From Opitutia bacterium (GTDB lineage Bacteria; Verrucomicrobiota; Verrucomicrobiia; Opitutales; Opitutaceae), in contig CANIJN010000010.1 in NCBI GenBank assembly GCA_947467625.1, positions 1 through 45,024 on the forward strand: a stretch of 45,024 nucleotides of DNA, in the 5' to 3' direction. Shown one piece after another: positions 8,660-16,995 of this stretch. Every line of letters begins with the position of its first letter. Positions within the stretch are counted from its first letter, which is position 1. The translations under genes were made by a program, and so were the position numbers. The notes beneath the pieces are model-generated. The model did no database searches and was not told the origin of the DNA. It worked only from the letters and a program-made list of their open reading frames with translations.

Positions 8660-9235
8660 TCATTTCTTTTGCACCGGGGCACCACCGGCGGCGGGCGTGA
8701 CTGCCGCGCCGGCGAGTGCGTCGGCGGTCTCAGGGACGTTCTTGCGAAACACAAACCGATTGATTTTCGCGCCGGTCGCGCGGTCGAGGGCGGGGAAGCG
8801 CGCCATGTTGGTGGCGCTGGCCGAGGTCAGGCTGTCCTGATATTTCACGACCATCTGCGGCTTCATCGTGGATTCGTTGGCCGTCGAAATCGTCGCTTCG
8901 CGGTGGTTGAGGGCACTGAGGGTACGGTCGATAGTCTCGGGCCGCTGGGAGTTTTTATCGAGGATGTTTTTGTCGCGCGTTTCCTTCATGTCGATGGCGG
9001 CGCGCCGATCGCCGATGGTGGCGGATGGTTTTTCGACGACCGTCTTATCCACGCGCTTGTCCTGCACGGTGGCATTCGCTTCGGGCGACTTTCTATCGGG
9101 CGTAACTGAGGGCGCAGCCGAGAAAGGCTGATTGCGCTGGGTGTAGTCGACGGGACTGGTCGCATCGGCCGCGTGCGCACCGATGGCACCGCTCAGGGTC
9201 AGGCTCGCGAGGAAAAAAAGGCGGGACAACGTCAT
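8660..9235 (-). CDS. exported hydrophilic protein of unknown function
   Basis: 191 residues. The N-terminal signal peptide (MTLSRLFFLASLTLSG, cleavage after AHA near residue 22) directs Sec export. The mature part is hydrophilic and low in aromatic residues, rich in Asp, Lys, Thr and Ala, with many DKR/DRR/DKN turns, and ends in an Ala/Pro-rich tail. Predicted character is largely disordered or helical. No catalytic motif or family is recognised. It lies downstream of the MFS transporter gene on the same strand. Confidence 0.7.
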   Translation of the reverse strand: MTLSRLFFLASLTLSGAIGAHAADATSPVDYTQRNQPFSAAPSVTPDRKSPEANATVQDKRVDKTVVEKPSATIGDRRAAIDMKETRDKNILDKNSQRPETIDRTLSALNHREATISTANESTMKPQMVVKYQDSLTSASATNMARFPALDRATGAKINRFVFRKNVPETADALAGAAVTPAAGGAPVQKK

Positions 9236-9325
9236 GACTGGATCGGAGGGTTAAGATGCGGCGTCACGGTTTCGCGGCAACCCGATTATTTGCCTGCGGT
9301 GAGCGCGGGGACGGCACACGCGCGC

Positions 9326-10834
9326 TCACGCAGCCTTGCGACCGAGGCCGAGGAAAAACACGATCAGCGCGCACACCACCATCGAGCACGAAAGAAAATA
9401 AAGTCCGCCGACATACGATCCCGTGACGTGCTCGACCTTGCCGAGGACATAGGGGCCAAGCTGGCCGCCGAGATTGCCGACCGAGTTGATCAAGCCGATG
9501 CTTGCCGCAGCGGCGGAACTGGTGAGGAACACGTACGGCAGCGTCCAAAACGCGGGCAGGTAGGCCTTGAGGCCGCCCAGCGCCAGCATGAAGCAGACGA
9601 TCGTCAGCGGGAGGTTTCCACGCGTCAGTGGCGCGACCGCGATGGCTGCGGCACCGATGAGGATGGGGAGCACCGTGTGCCAGCGTCGCTCCTTCGTGCG
9701 ATCTGAATTCCAGCCGACAAAGAGCTGGCCGCCCAAAGCCATCACCGCCGGCAGGGTCGTGAGCCAGGCGAGCTGGGAATATTTCAGGCTATACCAACTG
9801 TCGAGGATGCTGGGTAAAAAGAACACGACGCCGTAGCTCCCGGTCACGGTGCAGAAATACGCAAACGACAGGGCCAGCACTTTCGGATGCTTGAGCCCGG
9901 CCCACATGGAATGGTGCTGCTTGGCCGCGGCTTTGTCGCTGGCGAGCTCGGCCGTCAGGGCATCGCGCTCCTCCGGTTTCAGCCAGCGCGCCTGATGGGG
10001 CCGGTCTGGCAGCATAGTGAGGATCACGAGCCCGATCACCACCGCGGGCAAGCCCCACACTAGATAGATCCATTGCCAGCCCGCCAGACCGAGCACGAGC
10101 GGATGGGAGAGGGCTACGCCGTTCACCATTTCTGTCGTCCCGATCTTGAGCAGCAGCGCAGAGAGGATCGGGCCGATGATTTGCGCCACGGGGGTCGCTA
10201 CAAAAAACAGCGCGAGCGCCCGCCCGCGGTCCTTCGCCGGGAACCAATGTGAGAGGTAAACCACCACCCCTGGAAAGAATCCGGCCTCGGCGAGTCCGAG
10301 GAGAAAACGCACGAGGTAAAATTGAAAAATCGACAGACCGTTGGGCCCGTCGAGCTCCTTCACGAGGTCACGGGCGAGCGTGGCCAGCCACGCCAGGCCG
10401 CTGACATCAATGCCGGCGAGGGGGCGGAATCCGGCCACGATAGCATCCTTGAGGAGCTCGGCGGCATGGGTGAAACCCGGAATGCGGACGTGAACGAAGG
10501 CCGTCATCGCTGCCATGATCCCCCACGTGATCATAATGCGGGAAATCCAGAGCCGCGCGCTCCAGCGCTCCACAATCAGCGAGCCGGGAATTTCGAGGAG
10601 GAAGTAACCGAGGAAAAAAACGCCGGCGCCAAAACCGATGACCGAGTTGTCGAACCCCGGCAGATCCTTCACCATCGTGAGCTTCGCGAAGGCGACATTG
10701 GCGCGATCCACGAACGCGATGACGTAGGCGATAAAAAGGAGCGGAATGAGTCGCCAGTAGGCTTTGCGGCGGGCGCGATCTAAGGGCGAAGCGACGGCGG
10801 AGGCTGAAGGCGGCGTGGAAGGGGAGGTGCTCAA
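9326..10834 (-). CDS. MFS transporter, anion:cation symporter (ACS) type
   Basis: 502 residues with about 12 membrane segments. The YVIAFVDRANVAFAKL start of helix 1, the RFLLGLAEAGFFPGVVVYLSHWFP block and the AKDRGRALALFF loop are typical of ACS-family carriers for sugar acids and related organic anions (galactonate, glucarate, tartrate, phthalate types). A final LxSSAAAASIGLINSVGNLGGQLGPYVLG segment is also typical. Unusually, about 55 residues (115-169) are inserted between helices 3 and 4, where most relatives have a short loop. Substrate cannot be fixed from sequence; a sugar acid is the best guess given the surrounding sugar genes. Confidence 0.88.
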   Translation of the reverse strand: MSTSPSTPPSASAVASPLDRARRKAYWRLIPLLFIAYVIAFVDRANVAFAKLTMVKDLPGFDNSVIGFGAGVFFLGYFLLEIPGSLIVERWSARLWISRIMITWGIMAAMTAFVHVRIPGFTHAAELLKDAIVAGFRPLAGIDVSGLAWLATLARDLVKELDGPNGLSIFQFYLVRFLLGLAEAGFFPGVVVYLSHWFPAKDRGRALALFFVATPVAQIIGPILSALLLKIGTTEMVNGVALSHPLVLGLAGWQWIYLVWGLPAVVIGLVILTMLPDRPHQARWLKPEERDALTAELASDKAAAKQHHSMWAGLKHPKVLALSFAYFCTVTGSYGVVFFLPSILDSWYSLKYSQLAWLTTLPAVMALGGQLFVGWNSDRTKERRWHTVLPILIGAAAIAVAPLTRGNLPLTIVCFMLALGGLKAYLPAFWTLPYVFLTSSAAAASIGLINSVGNLGGQLGPYVLGKVEHVTGSYVGGLYFLSCSMVVCALIVFFLGLGRKAA

Positions 10835-11093
10835 AATGGCAAAGGGCGTCAGGCTTCGGCGCGGCAGCCGGTGGCGGACAGGAGAGGGGAAAGCGACTGT
10901 GCGGGCCGAGCCGGACGGTTCAAGCCCGCCGTGAGAAAATAATCATCAGCGCCGAATCTCGGGTTCGGATTAACCCTCCGATGCTCTGAGGTGCTAGCCC
11001 CGAAAATTCCCACATAAATCGACGCGAATGAACGTAGTCATGGATTGATATCCGCCGACCGGGCCGCGTCTGGGCATCCACCGCCGCGACCAC

Positions 11094-12446
11094 TCACTCC
11101 GGCTCTGCCGTGCCTTCGACGACATGCGCGCGGGCCTCGGGAACGTGTTTTAGGAATTCACGGAGCGCCGCGCTGAGGTGTTCCGCATAACGGAAGTGCG
11201 CGCCCATGCCCGTGCGCAGTTCGGCTTCGTAGATAAATTTGTCGCCGTGCGTGCTGTGCTCGAAGGGTGTCTGCGCGCCGAGCAGCAGGGAGTAAACATA
11301 GGCCGGTGAACCGCGCTGCATCAGCTCGCGGGTCAGCTCACGTTGCTCGGCGAGAAGCGCGGCGTGCGCCGGTGTCGTGTGCGAGATTTCCGGCGGCAGA
11401 TAAAAGCCGGCTTGGATCAACGGGGTGTAGCGGTGGCCGGTGCGGTGGCGGTTGAGGTCGCGGAGCTCGGCGAGCGCCAGGTTATTCCACGCGAAACTGA
11501 CGCGCATGCGGCGGGTCGCGGTGCCTTGGTGGCCGTATCGGTTGGCGCGGTGGCACAGGGCCTCGGAGACCGGTTGCGTCTCGCGTAGCCACGGCGGCGT
11601 GGCGCGATCCACATTGACCCAGACCTCATCGGCGAGGGGCGCGGCGGAGAGCCGTTCGAGGCCGAGCGAGCAGGACGCGGCGAGTTCCTGGGCTGCCTGT
11701 GTGACGAAGGATTTCTCTGCGACGCTGTGGCGCATGAGCCGCGGGGATATCTTGAGAAGCTCGTCACGGATAAGTTTCGCGGCAGTGCGGGCCTCGGGGT
11801 GCGGGAGCGAATCCAAGTGCTTCACCGTCACGGCCCACATGCGGGAAGATTGGACGAGGCCGACGTTGGTGCGCGTCGCGAAGGGGATGAAATAGCGCGC
11901 ACGGTCCAGTGCATAGTTTTTCCGCAGTCGTGTAACGACCGCCGGTTTTGCGTCGGGCGGGAGGCGGACGAGCCCGGGGTTGGCGGTCGCGAGTGCGTCG
12001 AGACGCGCATACTCGGCGTGGTAGGCGGCGAACGACTGGGCCATCAGCGCGGACCAGCGTGGCGCGAGATCGTCCGGGATGCCGAGTTCGGCGGCGGTGG
12101 GGAGATTGGCCGCGTCCATCGTGATGTAGCGCGTGCTCGACTCTTGGCCATCGGCCATCGTGGCGATTTCAAAGAGCTTATAGGCGAGCCACATGGAGAC
12201 ATCGTCGAGTGCCACGGCGAGGCCACCGGTGAGGCCGCCGATGGAGGCGTGTCCGTAATCGACGAAGCTAAGAATGCGGTCGATCGAGGCATCGGGGTTG
12301 GCTAGGTCGACTTTGGAGAGGATGGCGGCGATGCCTTGATTGCTGCGCGAATAGCGCGCGAGGACGGAAGCGAGTAACTCGGGTGTGACCTTCGGGAGGT
12401 CGGCGGCGGTCGGTGGCGGGACAAGGGCGAGTCCGGTGATTCTCAT
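11094..12446 (-). CDS. two-domain ThyX-like (FAD-dependent thymidylate synthase family) protein
   Basis: 450 residues from ATG 12446 (MRITGLALVPPP); a longer in-frame start at 12632 adds atypical sequence. Two ThyX-like halves are visible. The first (about 55-240) has HAS (66-68), QESSTRY (101-107) resembling the end of the ThyX signature, then RARYFIPFATRTN and SRMW as in ThyX. The second (about 300-430) has ELRDLNRHRTGHRY (327-340), giving the RHR of the signature but with wrong spacing to RY. Thus no single half carries the canonical RHR-x7-S-x-R-Y motif. ThyX methylates dUMP using methylene-THF and FADH2; whether this version does so is uncertain. It may be a lineage-specific paralogue. 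Confidence 0.8.
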   Translation of the reverse strand: MRITGLALVPPPTAADLPKVTPELLASVLARYSRSNQGIAAILSKVDLANPDASIDRILSFVDYGHASIGGLTGGLAVALDDVSMWLAYKLFEIATMADGQESSTRYITMDAANLPTAAELGIPDDLAPRWSALMAQSFAAYHAEYARLDALATANPGLVRLPPDAKPAVVTRLRKNYALDRARYFIPFATRTNVGLVQSSRMWAVTVKHLDSLPHPEARTAAKLIRDELLKISPRLMRHSVAEKSFVTQAAQELAASCSLGLERLSAAPLADEVWVNVDRATPPWLRETQPVSEALCHRANRYGHQGTATRRMRVSFAWNNLALAELRDLNRHRTGHRYTPLIQAGFYLPPEISHTTPAHAALLAEQRELTRELMQRGSPAYVYSLLLGAQTPFEHSTHGDKFIYEAELRTGMGAHFRYAEHLSAALREFLKHVPEARAHVVEGTAEPE

Positions 12447-12623
12447 ACGATGAAGGACATCGGCGCAAAGTGGCGCGGTCGGCGCAAGCCGGGAAAGGAG
12501 AAAACATCCGGAGCTGCGGGGGAGGGGGCGAAACAACGGGGATGCGTTCGTCTGCGCACAAACATATTTCCACTGTTTCCTCCGGCCGGCGGATGTGCTG
12601 GGATGGACGGGCTTCACCCTCTG

Positions 12624-13115
12624 ATGTCTCACCCAAAAAAATCCGTCATGCCTTTTTCACCTCGTGCCTTGGTTCGTCTAACCTGCTGTCTGCTGGCCTT
12701 TTCAGCCTGTAAACGCGCCGACGTTCCCGCCGCTGCCGCGCCGGGCTCGACCGCTGCAACCGCTCCCAAGGCTGGTCCCGCGTCGGCTTCGGCTCCGGCG
12801 GCAGGTGCACCGGTGGCCAAGGCCAAAGGGCGGTGGTTGCGGCCTGATGGGGGCTATATTCTCGCGATCACCACCATCGAAGCGGATGGCCGCGCCGAGG
12901 CCGGTTACTTTAATCCGAATCCGATTAAGGTCGCTTGGGCGACCGTCAAAACGGAGGGCGCCGACATCAAAGTGGCGGTCGAACTTCGCGACCAAAACTA
13001 CCCGGGCTGCATCTACAAGCTGACTTACTTGGCGGACAAGGACCGGCTGGTCGGTACCTATTTTCAGGCGCAAATGCAGCAAACCTATGAGGTCGAGTTT
13101 GTGCGTGAGCCGTGA
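12624..13115 (+). CDS. putative lipoprotein with C-terminal beta-rich domain
   Basis: 163 residues from ATG 12624. The N-terminus is basic, then hydrophobic (RLTCCLLAFSAC), with a lipobox-like FSAC placing the lipidated Cys near residue 29. A linker of about 40 residues, mainly Ala, Pro and Ser, follows. The C-terminal 95 residues begin with GRWLRPDGGYILAI, continue with alternating hydrophobic strands (GRAEAGYFNPNPI, IKVAVELRDQNYPGC, RLVGTYFQA) and suggest a small calycin-like beta barrel. I do not know a named function. It faces the ThyX-like gene divergently. Confidence 0.75.
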   Translation: MSHPKKSVMPFSPRALVRLTCCLLAFSACKRADVPAAAAPGSTAATAPKAGPASASAPAAGAPVAKAKGRWLRPDGGYILAITTIEADGRAEAGYFNPNPIKVAWATVKTEGADIKVAVELRDQNYPGCIYKLTYLADKDRLVGTYFQAQMQQTYEVEFVREP

Positions 13116-13141
13116 GTGCGGTGAGTGGTGACTCCGGGACA

Positions 13142-13166
13142 CGGGCTTCGCGCGGCGCGAAGCCCG
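13142..13166. terminator. strong hairpin between two convergent genes (possible bidirectional stop)
   Basis: A perfect 10-bp stem (CGGGCTTCGC at 13142-13151, GCGAAGCCCG at 13157-13166) with a 5-nt loop lies between the lipoprotein gene and the convergent exported-protein gene. No T-tract follows on either strand, so classical intrinsic termination is doubtful. Confidence 0.45.
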
Positions 13167-13182
13167 GCGGTGCGCGGGGGAC

Positions 13183-13677
13183 TTACTTCTTTTTCGCGGC
13201 GGCCTGCTCTTTAGCGGCAGCAGCGGCCTGCTCTTTTTCGATTTTCGCGGCCTCTTCGTCGCTGACGAACATATACACATGCGCCGTCTCGACGACGAGG
13301 GTGTAGGTGCGGTCGAGGGAGAATCCATAGGCTTTGGCCATCTTCTGGTTGTTCTCGTTGAGCTGGACCATGAGCGCATCGAGCTTGGTCTTGAGCTCCT
13401 TTTTCTTGGTCGCGTTGGTCTCCTTATCGTGGGCCGCATTCAGGTCGACGGCCTGCTGACGCTGGGCCTGGACGAACTGGACGTTGGCCTGAAATTCCCG
13501 ATTGGCCTCGATCGACTTGAGCGTGGAGGCCAGGACGAGCTTTTGTTGCTTTTCGGCGGCAGGGGCTGCCGCAGCGGGGGCCGGCGCGGCTTTTTTCGCT
13601 GCGGATTCAGCGAGCAAAACGCCGGCGCTAAGGAGGGATGCACTGAGACCGATAATTCCAAGGGTGGATTTTTTCAT
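13183..13677 (-). CDS. exported Ala/Lys-rich coiled-coil protein
   Basis: 164 residues from ATG 13677 (MKKSTLGIIGL). A Sec signal peptide ends near VLLAES, followed by an Ala/Pro-rich linker, a helical region (about 45-115) rich in Gln, Asn and Lys with coiled-coil character, and a short beta-like segment (RTYTLVVETAHVYMFVS). The tail is an Ala/Lys/Gln-rich helix ending AAKKK. The overall shape recalls OmpH/Skp-like periplasmic proteins, but no family motif is clear. A start 28 codons upstream exists but would bury the signal peptide. Confidence 0.72.
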   Translation of the reverse strand: MKKSTLGIIGLSASLLSAGVLLAESAAKKAAPAPAAAAPAAEKQQKLVLASTLKSIEANREFQANVQFVQAQRQQAVDLNAAHDKETNATKKKELKTKLDALMVQLNENNQKMAKAYGFSLDRTYTLVVETAHVYMFVSDEEAAKIEKEQAAAAAKEQAAAKKK

Positions 13678-13994
13678 GGCTGTGACGGGTATTGAGTTGG
13701 TTGCTTTGGAGGAATGGCCTGACCGGAGGTCCGATGACAGGAACCCCCGTAACAGGGCCATTTCTACGCGCCGTGGCTAGCCCATTTTGATCGTGGTGTG
13801 GTTTTTGAAATTGAGGCCAAAGCCCAAACCCAGACGCCGGCACCGACAGCCGGTCGGTCACTCGCATCGGATGGCGCGTGGCGACCGAGTGGGGCGCTGG
13901 GCGCGCCGCAGCATGGCTTGCATTTTCTCAATCCTCAAATTGCGCTACGTTGGGCAGGGCAGTCGCCTTGTTCATCACCCTTAACCCCGATTCC

Positions 13995-16859
13995 ATGATA
14001 TCCTCGTCTCCTTGTTGGACGGCACCCTGTCGCCGTTTTACCCTCGTCCTTACCATTGCCTGTCTGGCCTCTCAGCTCGGCGCCCAAACGGCGCCGGCGA
14101 CGAGCGCAGCTAAACCCGCTGCGCCGACTGAAACCGTTCTGCTCAATCCTTTCGAGGTGAGCACCAGCAAGGACACCGGCTACGTCGCCGGTAGTTCGCT
14201 GGCGGGAGGCCGCGCGGAGACGCCTCTGCGCCTCACTCCGGCGTCGATTTCGGTGATGACCCGCGAGTTCATGGACGATCTGAATATCAACAACCTCGAG
14301 GCGGCTTCGAATTGGGCGATCAGCGTGATGCCCGGCAATGAGCGCCAGAACGAGTCGCCCTTCGGCACGTTTTCATTCAACTTCCGTAATACCGGCGGCA
14401 GCGGAAACTATCCCACGCGCAATTACTTTCTCTTTTACGCGAACTCGGACGGCTACAATACCGAGCGCTTTGAGTTCGCCCGCGGCCCCAACTCCCTCCT
14501 CTTCGGCGACGCGGCTCTCGGCGGCGTCTCCACGAATTTTACCAAGCAGGCCCGTTTCGGTCAGAAGCGCCACGAGGCGCGATTTCAAGTCGACAACGAA
14601 GGCAGCTGGCGCAGCACGCTCGATACGCAGTGGGGTAATGACACGTTGGCCGTCCGGGCGAACGGTCTCATGCAACGCAACAAAGGCTGGCGCGACGGCG
14701 TCTACGAAAACCGCGAGGGCGTGCATATCGCGGCGTCCTACAAAGTAGGTCCCAATACCCAGATTCGCGCCGAGCACGAATCGCTCGAAACCCGTGCGCT
14801 GATCTACCAGACGACCTATTCAGACAATGCCTCCTATTGGGATGGCAAGACCACCAATGACACCAACGGGACGATCGCCAGTGCGAACAACTTCGGCTTG
14901 GAGCAGTTTGGTGGGAACGCTTACCACGTGTTTTCCTTCACTTCACTCGGGGCCGGTGTGCTCGATTGGCGCACCTCGTATCGCACCCGCGGAACGGGCT
15001 TCGCCATCAAGCCCGAAGGACGCAGCGACATCGCCAATGCGCCGCGCCTGCCCTCCCGCGAATTCAACCTGGGCCCGATCGACTCAAACCAAGTCCGCCA
15101 ACTCGGCACCCACGTGCTCTCGCTCGACCACCGCATCAGCGCCGATTGGTTCGCCCAGTTGGCTTATTTCCGGATGGATCATGACGCCGAGGCCCTGAAT
15201 ACCGAAAGCCGCGCGACCGACTACCGCGTCGACGTCAATCGCCTGTTGCCCAATGGGCAGACGAACCCGAAGTTCGGCCAGAGGTTTGCCGATATCGACC
15301 AGCAGATTCAGTATCAGGACAATCGGGTCGAGGACGTGCGTTTCCTCACGACCTACAAGTTTGAATGGGCGAAAGCCTTCGATCTTAAGCAACGTTTCAG
15401 TGCGATCGGCGGGTTCCGTCCCGAGCGTTTCGAAATGTGGCAGCGCCGCATGCGTCGGGTGGACAACCCGCTGGTTCCTCTCGTCAATGATGCCCGCAAT
15501 ATCGTCCGCTACCGCGTGTACTGGGATGAGCCCCTCACGTATGCCGTCGGCAACCAGCCACCGCCCGTCCCGGGCGCGACGTTCAAATACGCCGACATCG
15601 GCTTTGGGAGCAAAGAGCACAAGGATCTGGGGTACGCGCAGGTCGTCTCCAACAGCACGTTCTTTGGCGACCGTCTTTCCATCCTCGCCGGCATGCGCCG
15701 CGACATGTTGAAGCGCCGCATCATCCAGCAATACACCAACGATCCGATCACCGGCTACTCCATCTATGGAGGCTTCGACCCATCGATCAAAGCGAACCGA
15801 CCTGGTTACGAGCAGAACGAGAAGATCAGCGTCAGCAGCTCGAATCTCGGAGGCGTTCTCTACGTCCTCCCGTGGCTGGGACTGCAGGCCAACTACTCGG
15901 AAAACTTTGGTTTGCCGACGTCGGGAGTAAACAAATACGACGGCGGTGCTTTCACGCCCCCGAAGGGCAAAGGCTCTGACCTTGGCGTAAAGGTGTCGCT
16001 CGCGCAGAATAAACTCTACGCCGTGTTCACCCGCTACGAGTCCTCCCAAGTCGATCGCATCATTGGCGGCGGCAACCTCACTGAAATTCGCCGGATCTGG
16101 ACGAATCTGGGTGCGACCGAGGATGCGAAAATCAATTTCAACTATCGCGATACCGAGGACATCGAGGCCAAAGGTTGGGAAGCGGAAATTGTCGCGAATC
16201 CATGGCCCAATTTGCGCCTCACGGCCAACTACGCCCGTCCCGATTCCACGATCATTCAGCAGCGCCCCGGACAGCAGGCTTATGTAGCGGCGAACCTCGC
16301 GACCTGGACTGCCGCCGGCGCCTTGACCGCGCCGACCGGTGCCGTGATCAACCCGACGCAGATTCGCGCGGACATCTTGACGATCAACAATGCTCTCGAG
16401 GGTATTGCCAAGGGTGCGACCAACAATAGCACGTTCCGCCATAGCACCAATTTCTATGGGACTTACACGATCTCAGCCGGGCCGTTGAAGGGTCTTAACA
16501 TCGGTGGTGGCGGCAATCACCGCGGGGCCCGCAAGATCGGAAATCGGGATGCACGGCTGAAGTTCAACACGACGACGCCGACCGCGACGCAGGTCCGCGA
16601 GGCGGCGTTCGATTACCTTTATGCCGCGAGTACCTTTGAGGCGACCATGCACGCGAGTTACGACTACCGTTTCACCAAAAACGTGCGGGCGCGCTTCCAG
16701 CTTAATGTTTCAAATCTACTCAATACGCAGGACCTCGTGATCACGAGCTTCGGCACTTACACCGTCGGGGGCGTCGGCTCCACGATCGCCCAGGCGGACA
16801 ATAGTTTCTATTACATCAATCCGCGGAAGATGACGCTCAGCGCGACCTTCAACTTCTGA
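13995..16859 (+). CDS. TonB-dependent outer-membrane receptor
   Basis: 954 residues from ATG 13995 (MISSSPCW); an earlier in-frame start would precede a disrupted signal region. A signal peptide ends near QLGAQ. The segment LLNPFEVSTSKDTGYVAGSS is the verrucomicrobial form of the N-terminal region, followed by a plug domain (about 60-220; LTPASISVMTREFMDD, NTERFEFARGPNSLLFGDAALGG) and a long 22-strand-type barrel ending in SATFNF with the terminal Phe needed for outer-membrane assembly. No carboxypeptidase-like N-terminal domain is present. Such receptors import glycans, siderophores or other large nutrients with TonB energy. The adjacent GMC dehydrogenase pair hints at a sugar ligand, but a terminator separates them. 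Confidence 0.93.
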   Translation: MISSSPCWTAPCRRFTLVLTIACLASQLGAQTAPATSAAKPAAPTETVLLNPFEVSTSKDTGYVAGSSLAGGRAETPLRLTPASISVMTREFMDDLNINNLEAASNWAISVMPGNERQNESPFGTFSFNFRNTGGSGNYPTRNYFLFYANSDGYNTERFEFARGPNSLLFGDAALGGVSTNFTKQARFGQKRHEARFQVDNEGSWRSTLDTQWGNDTLAVRANGLMQRNKGWRDGVYENREGVHIAASYKVGPNTQIRAEHESLETRALIYQTTYSDNASYWDGKTTNDTNGTIASANNFGLEQFGGNAYHVFSFTSLGAGVLDWRTSYRTRGTGFAIKPEGRSDIANAPRLPSREFNLGPIDSNQVRQLGTHVLSLDHRISADWFAQLAYFRMDHDAEALNTESRATDYRVDVNRLLPNGQTNPKFGQRFADIDQQIQYQDNRVEDVRFLTTYKFEWAKAFDLKQRFSAIGGFRPERFEMWQRRMRRVDNPLVPLVNDARNIVRYRVYWDEPLTYAVGNQPPPVPGATFKYADIGFGSKEHKDLGYAQVVSNSTFFGDRLSILAGMRRDMLKRRIIQQYTNDPITGYSIYGGFDPSIKANRPGYEQNEKISVSSSNLGGVLYVLPWLGLQANYSENFGLPTSGVNKYDGGAFTPPKGKGSDLGVKVSLAQNKLYAVFTRYESSQVDRIIGGGNLTEIRRIWTNLGATEDAKINFNYRDTEDIEAKGWEAEIVANPWPNLRLTANYARPDSTIIQQRPGQQAYVAANLATWTAAGALTAPTGAVINPTQIRADILTINNALEGIAKGATNNSTFRHSTNFYGTYTISAGPLKGLNIGGGGNHRGARKIGNRDARLKFNTTTPTATQVREAAFDYLYAASTFEATMHASYDYRFTKNVRARFQLNVSNLLNTQDLVITSFGTYTVGGVGSTIAQADNSFYYINPRKMTLSATFNF

Positions 16860-16886
16860 CCGAACGCTGGGTTTATCCAGTGAGCG

Positions 16887-16915
16887 GGGCCGTGCGTCGT
16901 AAGCACGGCCCTTTT
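16887..16915 (+). terminator. intrinsic terminator after the TonB-dependent receptor gene
   Basis: A perfect 9-bp stem (GGGCCGTGC at 16887-16895, GCACGGCCC at 16903-16911) with a 7-nt loop is followed by TTTT and, after GC, a further T-run. It begins 28 bp after the receptor stop codon. Confidence 0.92.
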
Positions 16916-16995
16916 GCTTTTTGGGGCGCGGATGTTGTGCGGTAACGTGCATCTCGTTCTTGAATTCTCGGCGCCGCGCGATTCGCTTTCGGTCG

